A stretch of 64,000 bases of DNA from JABIBT01 sp964481835 (GTDB lineage: Archaea; Nanobdellota; Nanobdellia; SCGC-AAA011-G17; PNOQ01): positions 48,283-112,282 of the forward strand of contig CAYZTT010000001.1 of assembly GCA_964481835.1 (NCBI GenBank), given 5' to 3'. Under the pieces are notes generated by a model. That model had not been told where the DNA came from. It did no database searches and saw nothing but the letters and a program-made list of their open reading frames with translations. The position numbers and the translations under genes were made by a program. Of this stretch, positions 1 to 6,750 are shown in pieces (positions within the stretch are counted from its first letter, which is position 1; each line of letters begins with the position of its first letter).

Positions 1-101
1 TGTTGAACTACTTTTAGTCTTTGATAGAATTATTTTATAATAAATATTATTGTATATTCTTAGAACTTTTAGGGACAGTATATTTTGTTATTGCTTAAAG
101 G

Positions 102-653
102 TTATAAACTCAAATAAACTCGTTTTTCATCAAATGGGCCTTTCTCATCTGGACCAATATCCTCATATATTCTTTTTAATTGATATGCTATCCTATCCGC
201 CAAATTTACTAAGGGATATAGTCTATCTCCGTCCTTTTCTTGTCTGAATCTCCGTCGGGAAAGCTCTGTATGGAACATTTCCCCCACTAAAGGAACAAGA
301 TCTTCTAGAAGGGGGGATCTTTGGTCGCGCCCGTCTATAATTATGGAAGTTCGGGCGATGTCTATCTGGCCAGATAATCCTTCTATAAGCTGGGCAATAG
401 TTGGCACCCTTCCGCTCATTCGGCCTATCTTTCTAAAATGCTCTTCGCCCAGAACCATGAACCTAAAATCCTGTGGCCCAGAAAGGGTTGTGGCGATATC
501 TACTTGTTTTCTTTGTTTTCCAAGCATTTCTTGTGCTTTTCTTACATCTCTTGGGTTTGTAGAAAGTGTGGCAACATATATCTCTGGGATTGCCCCATGG
601 TTCGATTCATCTATCCCTATCCAATACCCTATATTTGTTGCTATGGAAGTCAC
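102..653 (-). CDS. RNase H-like fold (DUF3800-like) protein
   Basis: 183 aa, GTG start. The N-terminal IGIDES segment (about residues 12-17), a central strand ending in IIDGRD (about 101-106) and a C-terminal NLADRIAY helix (about 149-156) place acidic residues where RNase H-like nucleases such as DUF3800 carry them. The function is therefore possibly a metal-dependent nuclease, but substrate and partners are unknown. There is no signal peptide or membrane segment. It lies downstream of and co-oriented with the recombinase gene. A TATA-like element (TTATAAATT, about 683-691 on the minus strand) precedes it. The fold call rests on motif spacing only; it could be an unrelated alpha/beta protein. 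Confidence 0.5.
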   Translation of the reverse strand: MTSIATNIGYWIGIDESNHGAIPEIYVATLSTNPRDVRKAQEMLGKQRKQVDIATTLSGPQDFRFMVLGEEHFRKIGRMSGRVPTIAQLIEGLSGQIDIARTSIIIDGRDQRSPLLEDLVPLVGEMFHTELSRRRFRQEKDGDRLYPLVNLADRIAYQLKRIYEDIGPDEKGPFDEKRVYLSL

Positions 654-708
654 CCCTTCAAGTAATTGGTGTTAGGAGAAATTTATAAGCATTTATTGAT
701 TAGAACTG

Positions 709-1554
709 TTATTCTTCAATATCGTCAAGGACATTTCTCACTTTTTTTAGTTGCTCTTTTGATACATGCGTGTAAATTTGAGTAGTAGACAGATCCGAAT
801 GGCCAAGTAACTCCTGAATTATTCGTATATCTACTCCTGCATCTAGATTGTGGGTGGCAAAGGAGTGCCTTAGTTTGTGTGCAGTCACCTTTTTGCTTAT
901 TTTTGCCAATTTTGCGGTATTTGATATTATTTTTTGAACATTTCTTGCCGAAAGGTGATCTTTTTTCCCAGGAAAGAGATATTGTTCTCTTTCGTCTATT
1001 GTTTGTATATATTTCTTAATTTCATGTGTTAGTTTCTCTGATAAGAAAAATGCCCTATCTTTTCCGCCTTTTCCAGATCTGACCCACCCCATGCCATTTT
1101 CTAATTCAATATCCATGATCTTTAGGTTTACACATTCACTCACCCTCAACCCAGTGGAGTATAGTAGTCTCATAATCAATAGGGATTTTTTTGAAGGAGC
1201 TCTTTCAAACAATCTCCTTACTTCTTCTTTTGTTAGGAATATCGGTATTGACTTGGGGATTTTTGGAGTTTTTAGATTTACTATACTCATCCCCATAACT
1301 TCATGGAAAAAGAACTTTAATGCCGCCTTCTTTACTGCGATGGATCTGGGAGCATGATCTGAGTCGGAAACTAAATATGCAAAATATTCTTTGATATCTT
1401 CTTCAAGAATTTGGGGAGGATGCCTATCTTCAGGAAGATTCTTATTTACATGATTTAGAAAAAGTTTGACATTTTGGACATATGATTCTCTTGTTCTTTG
1501 AGAGAACCCCCTTAATTTCATTTCAGTAACTAGCCTTTTTAGACAAATCCCCAT
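709..1554 (-). CDS. xerA: Tyrosine recombinase XerA/XerC-like
   Basis: 281 aa, the usual length for archaeal XerA. It would cut and rejoin DNA at a dif-like site, classically to resolve chromosome dimers. An N-terminal SAM-like core-binding domain (residues 1-95) is followed by the catalytic domain. Visible catalytic residues are the Arg in TGLRVSE, the Lys in the GKGGKDR hairpin, HKLRHSFATH (His and Arg), LGHSDLSTTQIYTH (His) and the nucleophilic Tyr in IYTHV. It starts at ATG 1552-1554. A 28-bp imperfect inverted repeat with dif geometry lies 47 bp upstream (1601-1628). It could instead be the integrase of a small integrated element, but no attachment-site duplication was seen. Confidence 0.93.
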   Translation of the reverse strand: MGICLKRLVTEMKLRGFSQRTRESYVQNVKLFLNHVNKNLPEDRHPPQILEEDIKEYFAYLVSDSDHAPRSIAVKKAALKFFFHEVMGMSIVNLKTPKIPKSIPIFLTKEEVRRLFERAPSKKSLLIMRLLYSTGLRVSECVNLKIMDIELENGMGWVRSGKGGKDRAFFLSEKLTHEIKKYIQTIDEREQYLFPGKKDHLSARNVQKIISNTAKLAKISKKVTAHKLRHSFATHNLDAGVDIRIIQELLGHSDLSTTQIYTHVSKEQLKKVRNVLDDIEE

Positions 1555-1600
1555 GAAAATCCCTCTTTTTAGAGTATTTTTAGGATAAATGGTATATAAA

Positions 1601-1628
1601 AGTTCGCATAAGGTATGTTAGGCGAATT
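1601..1628. other. Candidate dif/Xer recombination site
   Basis: Two 11-bp arms, AGTTCGCATAA (1601-1611) and TTAGGCGAATT (1618-1628), are inverted repeats matching at 9 of 11 positions around a 6-bp centre GGTATG. This 11-6-11 layout is that of Xer dif sites, and CGCATAA also occurs in the XerC half of bacterial dif. It lies directly upstream of the xer gene. Alternatively it is an operator for that gene. Confidence 0.5.
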
Positions 1629-1696
1629 AGTGTTCTATTTTGCCTTCTTGAGGAGTAAATAATACTCTATTCAGAGAAATTTAAAAATCTACCGAA

Positions 1697-2077
1697 TTAT
1701 GCAAGCTCTTCCAAAAGTGCTTGATATTCCCGGGACCTTCTTAAGGCATCTTTCTTTTTGCCTTTCCGTGTAAGAATGTAAATTGCTCCTTCGCCTTCTT
1801 CCATCCTTCTTTCTACTGCGAAGGAAGTTGCACTAAACCCAGTTATATCTGTCAAATTCTCTGGGAGTTCATATCCTGAATGGGACCTGAATGGACCTGA
1901 ACGGCAAGTTAAATCTATTATCCTAAGTTCTCTGTCAAAGTACAATTCATACCCTTTGCTAGTATTAACTACATGAATCACATCTCCATCTCTCTCAGGA
2001 ACGCTTGCAAATAAGGACTCTATAGTCCTTACTAGATTAGAGGAAAAATCGTGTGGGATGAATATTGGGGCTTTCAT
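1697..2077 (-). CDS. Unknown protein, paralog of next gene upstream (copy 1)
   Basis: 126 aa, soluble, no recognised family. The middle and C-terminal part aligns with the product of the gene at 2115-2450. Both have GPF-x-S-x-SG-x-E-x-P, then a hydrophobic stretch, a F-x-VE-x-R-x-E segment and a final G-x-IY/LY strand, so the two look like a tandem duplication that has diverged strongly. The C-terminus here has a basic extension (RKGKKKDALRRSREY). The neighbours are the recombinase downstream and the paralog upstream, all on the minus strand. Function cannot be inferred. Confidence 0.7.
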   Translation of the reverse strand: MKAPIFIPHDFSSNLVRTIESLFASVPERDGDVIHVVNTSKGYELYFDRELRIIDLTCRSGPFRSHSGYELPENLTDITGFSATSFAVERRMEEGEGAIYILTRKGKKKDALRRSREYQALLEELA

Positions 2078-2114
2078 TTTGAATTATTTATCTTTTAATT
2101 TTTGCTAAAAGGTT

Positions 2115-2450
2115 TTAAACATGCAAATAGAGTCCCTGATGCCTTCCTTCTTGACGCTTCTCTACGAGAAAATAGTCTGGATCTGGGCCTATAAATTCAT
2201 AAAATCTCCGGGGCATTTCGCTCCCAGATAATGAAGTGAAGGGACCTAGTTCCTTTAAATCTCCGAGTTCCTTTAACTCTTGTACCTTTGAAGGTTTTCT
2301 TCCGAGAGGATATAGTAAAAATTCTCCGTCTTTTGTTTGGGCTACACCCACTGCAATCGCGTTCTCAAAGGTTGCCAGAGTTAGCTCTATTGATCTCCTT
2401 AGCCTTTGCCATCTTGGCACTCTCACTGATGTAGGTTGTTTTTGTTTCAT
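2115..2450 (-). CDS. Unknown protein, paralog of next gene downstream (copy 2)
   Basis: 111 aa, soluble. It has a basic N-terminus (about residues 8-20, rich in Arg), a beta-rich core and the shared GPF-x-S-x-SG-x-E-x-P / F-x-VE-x-R block described for the 1697-2077 product. The gap between the two genes is 37 bp, so co-transcription is likely. The N-terminal region differs from the paralog, which suggests that only the C-terminal half is under common constraint. No enzymatic motif is visible. Confidence 0.68.
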   Translation of the reverse strand: MKQKQPTSVRVPRWQRLRRSIELTLATFENAIAVGVAQTKDGEFLLYPLGRKPSKVQELKELGDLKELGPFTSLSGSEMPRRFYEFIGPDPDYFLVEKRQEGRHQGLYLHV

Positions 2451-2493
2451 TTTTTAATTGCGGAGGTTTGTAGAAAATTAGCTATTTATAAAA

Positions 2494-2796
2494 CTATCTC
2501 TCTTTTCTCTCTGGCCTTTTCAGGGGTTCTGCCTTTACGGCTTTGGGGTTTAATCCTAAAATTATATCCACTAGTTCTGCTACTTTTCCTGTTTCTTGGG
2601 GATCTTGTGTAGCTACAACCCCTACTTTTCTTTTTAATATACCTTCTGCTGCGAGATAGCTCTCGACCCACTTCGTAAGTCCTTCTTCCCCGTCTTTGAA
2701 GGTTGAAAGATTTGCATGGTTGAATCCCCCGTATGCATCTAGAGACAATAAATATTGGCCATTTACCATATTGTATCCTGCGGATAATAGTTTCAT
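2494..2796 (-). CDS. Unknown small soluble protein
   Basis: 100 aa. It reads as an alternating beta/alpha protein with a Lys/Arg/Glu-rich C-terminal tail (LKRPERKER) and no membrane segment or metal-binding cluster. It is not recognised. It is the most upstream of the three consecutive unknown minus-strand genes (2796 to 1697) that precede the recombinase, separated from the next by 43 bp. A shorter overlapping frame in the same interval is strongly basic and looks like a shadow, so this frame was preferred. Confidence 0.6.
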   Translation of the reverse strand: MKLLSAGYNMVNGQYLLSLDAYGGFNHANLSTFKDGEEGLTKWVESYLAAEGILKRKVGVVATQDPQETGKVAELVDIILGLNPKAVKAEPLKRPERKER

Positions 2797-2893
2797 TTTT
2801 CTTAATATCTCCTATAAAATAAGGACCGCCAGGCCCTTTTTAAATGTATCTATTTGTAGCTATTGTATAGTGACAAAAGATTTAAAGAAAATA

Positions 2894-3121
2894 TTACATA
2901 TGTTTTTTCATATATTCATACCAAATGGCAACTAGGAATGGTACAAATGCAATTAGAATCCAATTTATTTTATGATACCAAGCCCCAAATACAACTAAAA
3001 CAAATGTTATTAAGAATAATGCCAATGTTAAAGAATCAAAGCTTTTGTTCACTGTTTGGGCAGGCTTTTTAATTTTCCTTTTAGTTGACTTCTTTTTTGT
3101 AACCTTCTTTTTCTTGGGCAT
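2894..3121 (-). CDS. Small two-TM membrane protein with Lys-rich N-terminus
   Basis: 75 aa. The first 22 residues are almost all Lys, Thr, Ser and Arg (cytoplasmic or nucleic-acid contacting). They are followed by two adjacent hydrophobic helices at about 31-48 and 52-68 and a short positive tail (EYMKKHM). No family was recognised. It is transcribed divergently from the coiled-coil/HTH gene at 3222. Very basic tails of this kind on tiny membrane proteins are common in reduced archaea. Existence as a real gene is supported by coding bias and promoter space (3122-3221). Confidence 0.65.
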   Translation of the reverse strand: MPKKKKVTKKKSTKRKIKKPAQTVNKSFDSLTLALFLITFVLVVFGAWYHKINWILIAFVPFLVAIWYEYMKKHM

Positions 3122-3221
3122 TAAATATCACCTATTAATTAATTTTTGAAATTTTAAGTATATAAATCTTATGTTTGAAAAGCAAAAAGTTTAATAACTA
3201 GTTTAGTTAAAAAGTTAAATA

Positions 3222-3866
3222 ATGGTTTTTAGATTGTTCAAAAAAAGACGCGATGTGGAAGAGAAACTGTCTGGTTTGCACGATAGTCTGAATGATTCTT
3301 TTTCTAAAATTAAGGATGATATGGGGAGTGTTGGGGAGTGGATTAAACACTTCGATCAAACTAAAGAAACTCACCATAGTAAAATAGAGAATTTAGATAC
3401 CCGATTGAGATCTGTTGAAGAATTCGTTATGAACCTTATAGAACAGTCTCCCGTCGAGGAAATGTCCAAACAGCTGTCCAAACAAGGACAAACAGCTGTC
3501 CGTCCGAATCAAACGGATAGTGTGTCCAAACAGATGTTTGAACAGCCGTCCAAACAGCAAAAAGTTGTCCAAACGGATCTAGAGAGGGCATTAATTAGTT
3601 TGACAGCAATGGAAAGGGCATTAGTGTGGAGCCTTTTGAATACAGACATTCTATTAAGTTATGAGGATATGGGTAGGATTTTAGGCAAAGACCAATCTAC
3701 AGTGAGAGGACAAATAAATAATATAAAAAGGAAGATTCCTGGGCTAATAGAGGAGAAAAGTGAGGACACAGGAAAGAAGAGATACTATGTAAATGAGGGA
3801 AAGAAGAGGGATATATGGGTAAAATATACGGGTAAACGGGCAAAAAAGGTCGAAAGTGAGAGCTAA
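3222..3866 (+). CDS. Coiled-coil, helix-turn-helix DNA-binding protein (regulator A)
   Basis: 214 aa. Basic start (FRLFKKRRD), a coiled coil at about 10-75, a Ser/Lys/Gln-rich linker at about 78-120, then an HTH resembling sigma-70 region 4 (about 123-175: SLTAMERALVWSLL, SYEDMGRILGKDQSTVRGQINNIKRK) and a basic tail. It is probably a DNA-binding regulator. The linker codons contain five copies of GTCCAAAC in 113 bp, not all in the same reading frame, so the repeats look like DNA sites. Organisation resembles the gene at 3942-4739 (coiled coil, linker, winged helix). A TATA-like TATATAAA lies near 3160. A replication-initiator role is an alternative. Confidence 0.7.
   Translation: MVFRLFKKRRDVEEKLSGLHDSLNDSFSKIKDDMGSVGEWIKHFDQTKETHHSKIENLDTRLRSVEEFVMNLIEQSPVEEMSKQLSKQGQTAVRPNQTDSVSKQMFEQPSKQQKVVQTDLERALISLTAMERALVWSLLNTDILLSYEDMGRILGKDQSTVRGQINNIKRKIPGLIEEKSEDTGKKRYYVNEGKKRDIWVKYTGKRAKKVESES
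3464..3576 (+). repeat. Short iteron-like repeats GTCCAAAC inside a coding linker
   Basis: GTCCAAAC occurs at 3464, 3476, 3524, 3548 and 3567. The first four are read as Ser-Lys-Gln, the fifth as Val-Gln-Thr in another frame. An inverted arrangement TCCAAACA-GA-TGTTTGAA spans 3525-3542, and CAGCTGTCC occurs twice. The gene's own upstream region carries a related ATGTTTGAA...AGCAAAAAGTTT (about 3171-3192). Confidence 0.75.
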
Positions 3867-3941
3867 TTTTGAGTAATATTGATTAATTTGGGGTATTTTA
3901 AGGAATAAATCAGGGCATTTATGTTAAAAGTGAGAGTAGAA

Positions 3942-4739
3942 TCAGATATAATGACGCAAATGGCCAGTTAACCGTGTTTGTGAGTGATCCTTCTCTCTGA
4001 GAGCTAGAAGATTTTCTAGCATTTTGAGCGTTCTAAACTCTTTTTTTATGGTTAAGTATACCTTTCTATTGGGAGATACATTCTTTGTGAGAGGTATTTT
4101 CCTTAAAACAAGGTCGCTTATGTAATCTCTAACTGCACTTTGAGATATTAGGAGATCTTTTGCCAGATCAGCATATGTTATGGGGGCCTTAAGTTCTTCT
4201 TCTAATCGATAGATGGCCATAAAAACCCTGAATTGTGCCTCTGTAAGGCTCAGAAACCTCGATTCTAGGTCCTCTTTAAGGGTTTGAACGTCATAATAAT
4301 CTTTTAATCCTTCTGTCGGAGCAGTGTCTGTCTGTCGTCTTTCTGTCGGCAGGTTGTCGGCAGGTTGTCGGCGCAGGACCCCTTCATTTCCTATGGAACT
4401 TTCTTGGATTTTCGGCTTAGGAGGCTCAAAACCATTAAATTTGGGGGTTTTAGGGTTTTTGGGGGTTTTTGTCTCTGGTTCAGGCACTCTTTGCATGTGT
4501 AGAGATTGCTCTAACAAGACCTTAATCTCCTTTATTTCACTCTCAAGCCCTGAAATGCGCAAATCTAGCTCAGAAATAGATTCTTTTACCTTTTGAAAGG
4601 ACAATCTTACTTTACTTTGAAAATCCAATTTAACCCCAATGTAGAAATCTGTGTCGAATTTATAACAATTTATGTGTCGGAGCAGTGTCGTCTGTGTGTC
4701 GAAAGTGTGTCGAAGTGAGAGTATTCTTGTATTAGGCAC
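3942..4739 (-). CDS. Coiled-coil, winged-helix DNA-binding protein (regulator B)
   Basis: Open frame of 265 codons. The true start is uncertain: the first ~34 codons overlap a repeat cluster, and homology to similar proteins seems to begin near the VKLDFQSKVRLSF segment. A TTG at 4626-4628 or an ATT at 4638-4640 would sit 20-33 nt after a TATA element (4657-4666). Domains are a coiled coil (about 45-80), a Pro/Lys/Thr linker (about 85-145) and a winged-helix HTH (about 165-245; SLTEAQFRVFMAIYRLE, ITYADLAKDLLISQSAVRDYISDL). Like regulator A, its linker DNA holds tandem repeats (CCGACAACCTG), and the same sequence family lies upstream. Probably a self-regulated DNA-binding protein. Confidence 0.65.
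   Translation of the reverse strand: MPNTRILSLRHTFDTQTTLLRHINCYKFDTDFYIGVKLDFQSKVRLSFQKVKESISELDLRISGLESEIKEIKVLLEQSLHMQRVPEPETKTPKNPKTPKFNGFEPPKPKIQESSIGNEGVLRRQPADNLPTERRQTDTAPTEGLKDYYDVQTLKEDLESRFLSLTEAQFRVFMAIYRLEEELKAPITYADLAKDLLISQSAVRDYISDLVLRKIPLTKNVSPNRKVYLTIKKEFRTLKMLENLLALREKDHSQTRLTGHLRHYI
4314..4376 (-). repeat. TGTCGG-type repeats inside regulator B linker
   Basis: On the plus strand, TGTCGGAGCAGTGTC (4314-4328) is followed by TGTCTGTCGTC and two tandem 11-bp units containing CAGGTTGTCGG. Successive 11-bp units are read in different frames of the gene, so conservation is at DNA level. Confidence 0.75.
4675..4716 (-). repeat. Upstream copy of the regulator B repeat
   Basis: The 15-mer TGTCGGAGCAGTGTC recurs exactly at 4675-4689 and is followed by GTCTGTGTGTCG and two GTGTCGAA units. 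It lies just upstream of the TATA-like element (4657-4666) that would drive the minus-strand regulator gene, the place expected for an operator. Confidence 0.7.
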
Positions 4740-4781
4740 TATACGGAGTTATAGGTATTTTGTGAGAATACGCCTTGAGAA

Positions 4782-5258
4782 CTATAAATTCTGGGGTTTG
4801 ACTTGGTTATTGTAGATATCGATGAATGAGGTGTGGTGGAGGTTTATCCCCGCAGATATAAAGGATTCTGCAATACCTTTTATCAGTTCTTTTTCATTGA
4901 GATTCTCTGCATTGAATCTAAGGAGATTTGTGAGAGTGAGTGTACATAGGAACCCTTCATTTAGCTCTAGGCAAACACTTCTATTCCCTTCTTTTACCGT
5001 CGAGGATTCTAGATCGATATTAATGTTTCCCTTGGTGAGATTCCTTTCTTGTTTAGAAAATCCCCATGGCAAGAGCTCGTTAATGATGGCTTCTTCCATT
5101 GTCGAAGCCACTGTCTGTTTGTCGGCAATGCCCAAATTTATTACTTTTCCAAGGTATTTTGTAGACTTTTGTCGAGATTGTTTTTTCTTTTTGTTATATC
5201 TATTTTCTACAAGATATGCATATTCTTTTCCGTTGATAACTTTCTTCCTTATGAACAT
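4782..5258 (-). CDS. Conserved-looking protein with transposase-type N-terminus
   Basis: 158 aa from ATG 5256-5258. An upstream in-frame extension to 5321 would run into the preceding gene and was rejected. The first ~40 residues (MFIRKKVINGKEYAYLVEN, then a basic run and STKYLGKV) resemble the N-terminal strand-strand module of IS1634/IS4-like transposases. No DDE catalytic core follows; instead there is an alpha-helical C-terminus (about 95-150). It could be a domesticated fragment or a free-standing DNA-binding protein. It is downstream of the JAMM/EamA pair and co-oriented with them. Confidence 0.55.
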   Translation of the reverse strand: MFIRKKVINGKEYAYLVENRYNKKKKQSRQKSTKYLGKVINLGIADKQTVASTMEEAIINELLPWGFSKQERNLTKGNINIDLESSTVKEGNRSVCLELNEGFLCTLTLTNLLRFNAENLNEKELIKGIAESFISAGINLHHTSFIDIYNNQVKPQNL

Positions 5259-5289
5259 ATTATTATTGTACAAACATAATTTATAAGAA

Positions 5290-5811
5290 TTACCCATATA
5301 CTGAAAACCTATCTGACTCACACATTATTATCATTAGAGAATGGGGGTTTTTCTCCTTGCTAGAATTGAGTGTTATAAGATCTTGCTGGGAGGCTATACA
5401 TCTTCTAAAGGGGTGAGAATGTAATAAAATTATTGTGTCTTCTGAACAAGTCTTAAAGGTCACATGGTTAAAAGTTTGTTCAGTTATATCTGGTTGATAT
5501 ACTTCATTTATCGTATAGTCTCTACTTATCTCCCCTTTCAAACAAACCACCATCTCTACAGAGAGATCTTTGTTATAATACTCTTGCAAATCATTATATG
5601 TGTCTTCTGTGAACATTATTGAGAATTCTTCAAGGACTATTGTTTTATTCTCTGCTAATTTTGATTCAGATATGCTCTCTAGTATGGGAAATATTGGATA
5701 CCCCAATAATATGTACGAGGTAATCAAAAATAATAAGGCTATGGCTATAAACATTATAATAATTTTCCTCCATATGGAATCCCTTTCTTCTATTTGATTT
5801 TCTTCAATCAT
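5290..5811 (-). CDS. Membrane-anchored JAMM/MPN metalloprotease
   Basis: 173 aa. One N-terminal TM helix (about 15-38), then a JAB1/MPN domain. The zinc site is complete: Glu94 (KGEI), His131 and His133 in HSHP, Ser141 and Asp144, giving the exact HxHP-x6-SxxD spacing. The family cleaves isopeptide or peptide bonds at ubiquitin-like modifiers (in archaea SAMP/Urm1-like); here the anchor would hold the catalytic domain at the membrane. Topology cannot be set from sequence. It overlaps the transporter gene upstream by 4 bp (ATG within the other's end), so it is translationally coupled to it. No ubiquitin-like protein is encoded nearby. Confidence 0.85.
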   Translation of the reverse strand: MIEENQIEERDSIWRKIIIMFIAIALLFLITSYILLGYPIFPILESISESKLAENKTIVLEEFSIMFTEDTYNDLQEYYNKDLSVEMVVCLKGEISRDYTINEVYQPDITEQTFNHVTFKTCSEDTIILLHSHPFRRCIASQQDLITLNSSKEKNPHSLMIIMCESDRFSVYG

Positions 5812-6701
5812 GCATGTAGATGTAGATGTAATTGTTTTGTTATTTTTCTAATGTGTTTCTTCCGGATATAGTGTAGTACTATCCCTGCAAGTATAAGAAT
5901 TGTTCCCCCCAGTAATATTCTAAAATCCAGGGTTTCATTTATGAACATTATTGCGAAGGCTATTGATGCGATAGGGGTTACTAAGAGACTTATTATTGAA
6001 ATTGTATCTGCATGTAATCTCTTTGCGCTATATCCAATTAACAAGAATGGAAGTGCGGTGCATAATACCCCCAATACGATTAAGAGAGGTATGTGGGGCA
6101 ATATATTATTTCCTAGACCAAATATGAATACAAAGGGGACATAAAATAGTGTTGCAAAGAAAAAGAACCACATGATGGACCCTATTGAGTGTGTTTTCTC
6201 TTCAGATCTAAGGAAAACTAATAATAGTGCATAAAATAATGCGTTACCAAGAGATATCATATTCCCTATAAAAAATCCACTTTTGAAATTGAATGGATTT
6301 ATGACAGATAACCCAATCAATGCTACAATAATTGCTAATTTTTGGTTGAACTTTAATTTTTCCTTTAGGAAAAAGAATGCAAAGATAGTTACAAAGACTA
6401 CAGAAAAGGAGGAAATTAATATTACATTTGAAACTGGTGCATATGAAAGCGCATATATGAATGACCCTAAAGCTAATGCCTTTAACATTCCAATTGATAT
6501 ATAATTTGGCAGATCTTTTCTTTTTACTCTATATGCTTTTTTATCTAACATGGGCATTAAAATTGCTAGAAAGATAGATGCAAATAATAACCTAAAGAAA
6601 GTGATTGCCACAGGGTTTATGTCTGGCACAAGAACTTTAGTTATTACACCTACAAATCCTACCAGGATCCCTGCAAGGATTATATTGAACTTGGATTTCA
6701 T
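5808..6701 (-). CDS. EamA/DMT-family transporter
   Basis: 297 aa from ATG 6699-6701. A 53-codon upstream extension would run through the divergent promoter and into nth, so it was rejected. There are ten hydrophobic helices in two EamA repeats (about 1-135 and 150-285), with the typical inverted duplication and a positively charged, His-rich C-terminus. Members export or import small metabolites; the substrate is unknown. It overlaps the JAMM gene by 4 bp. The predicted leaderless start lies 24-25 nt from the centre of a palindromic TATA box shared with nth. Confidence 0.88.
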   Translation of the reverse strand: MKSKFNIILAGILVGFVGVITKVLVPDINPVAITFFRLLFASIFLAILMPMLDKKAYRVKRKDLPNYISIGMLKALALGSFIYALSYAPVSNVILISSFSVVFVTIFAFFFLKEKLKFNQKLAIIVALIGLSVINPFNFKSGFFIGNMISLGNALFYALLLVFLRSEEKTHSIGSIMWFFFFATLFYVPFVFIFGLGNNILPHIPLLIVLGVLCTALPFLLIGYSAKRLHADTISIISLLVTPIASIAFAIMFINETLDFRILLGGTILILAGIVLHYIRKKHIRKITKQLHLHLHA

Positions 6702-6720
6702 TATTAGCTTTAGGGTTAAG

Positions 6721-6730
6721 TTTTTAAAAA
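6721..6730. promoter_or_regulatory. Palindromic TATA box shared by divergent eamA and nth
   Basis: TTTTTAAAAA is a perfect palindrome. Its centre is 24.5 nt from the A of the eamA ATG (6701, minus strand) and 25.5 nt from the A of the nth ATG (6751, plus strand), the spacing expected for leaderless archaeal transcripts in both directions. Confidence 0.6.
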
Positions 6731-6750
6731 TGTTTGCCCAAACTAATTGT

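Noticed and set aside
1..101. Gene at the left edge
   Set aside because: AT-rich sequence with only short frames and no coding bias.
3464..3576. CRISPR array or microsatellite
   Set aside because: Units are only 8-10 bp with irregular spacing, lie in a coding frame, and change frame between copies.
1..5321. A defined integrated element with att sites
   Set aside because: A recombinase, HTH genes and a transposase-like fragment are present, but no flanking direct repeat or tRNA was found.
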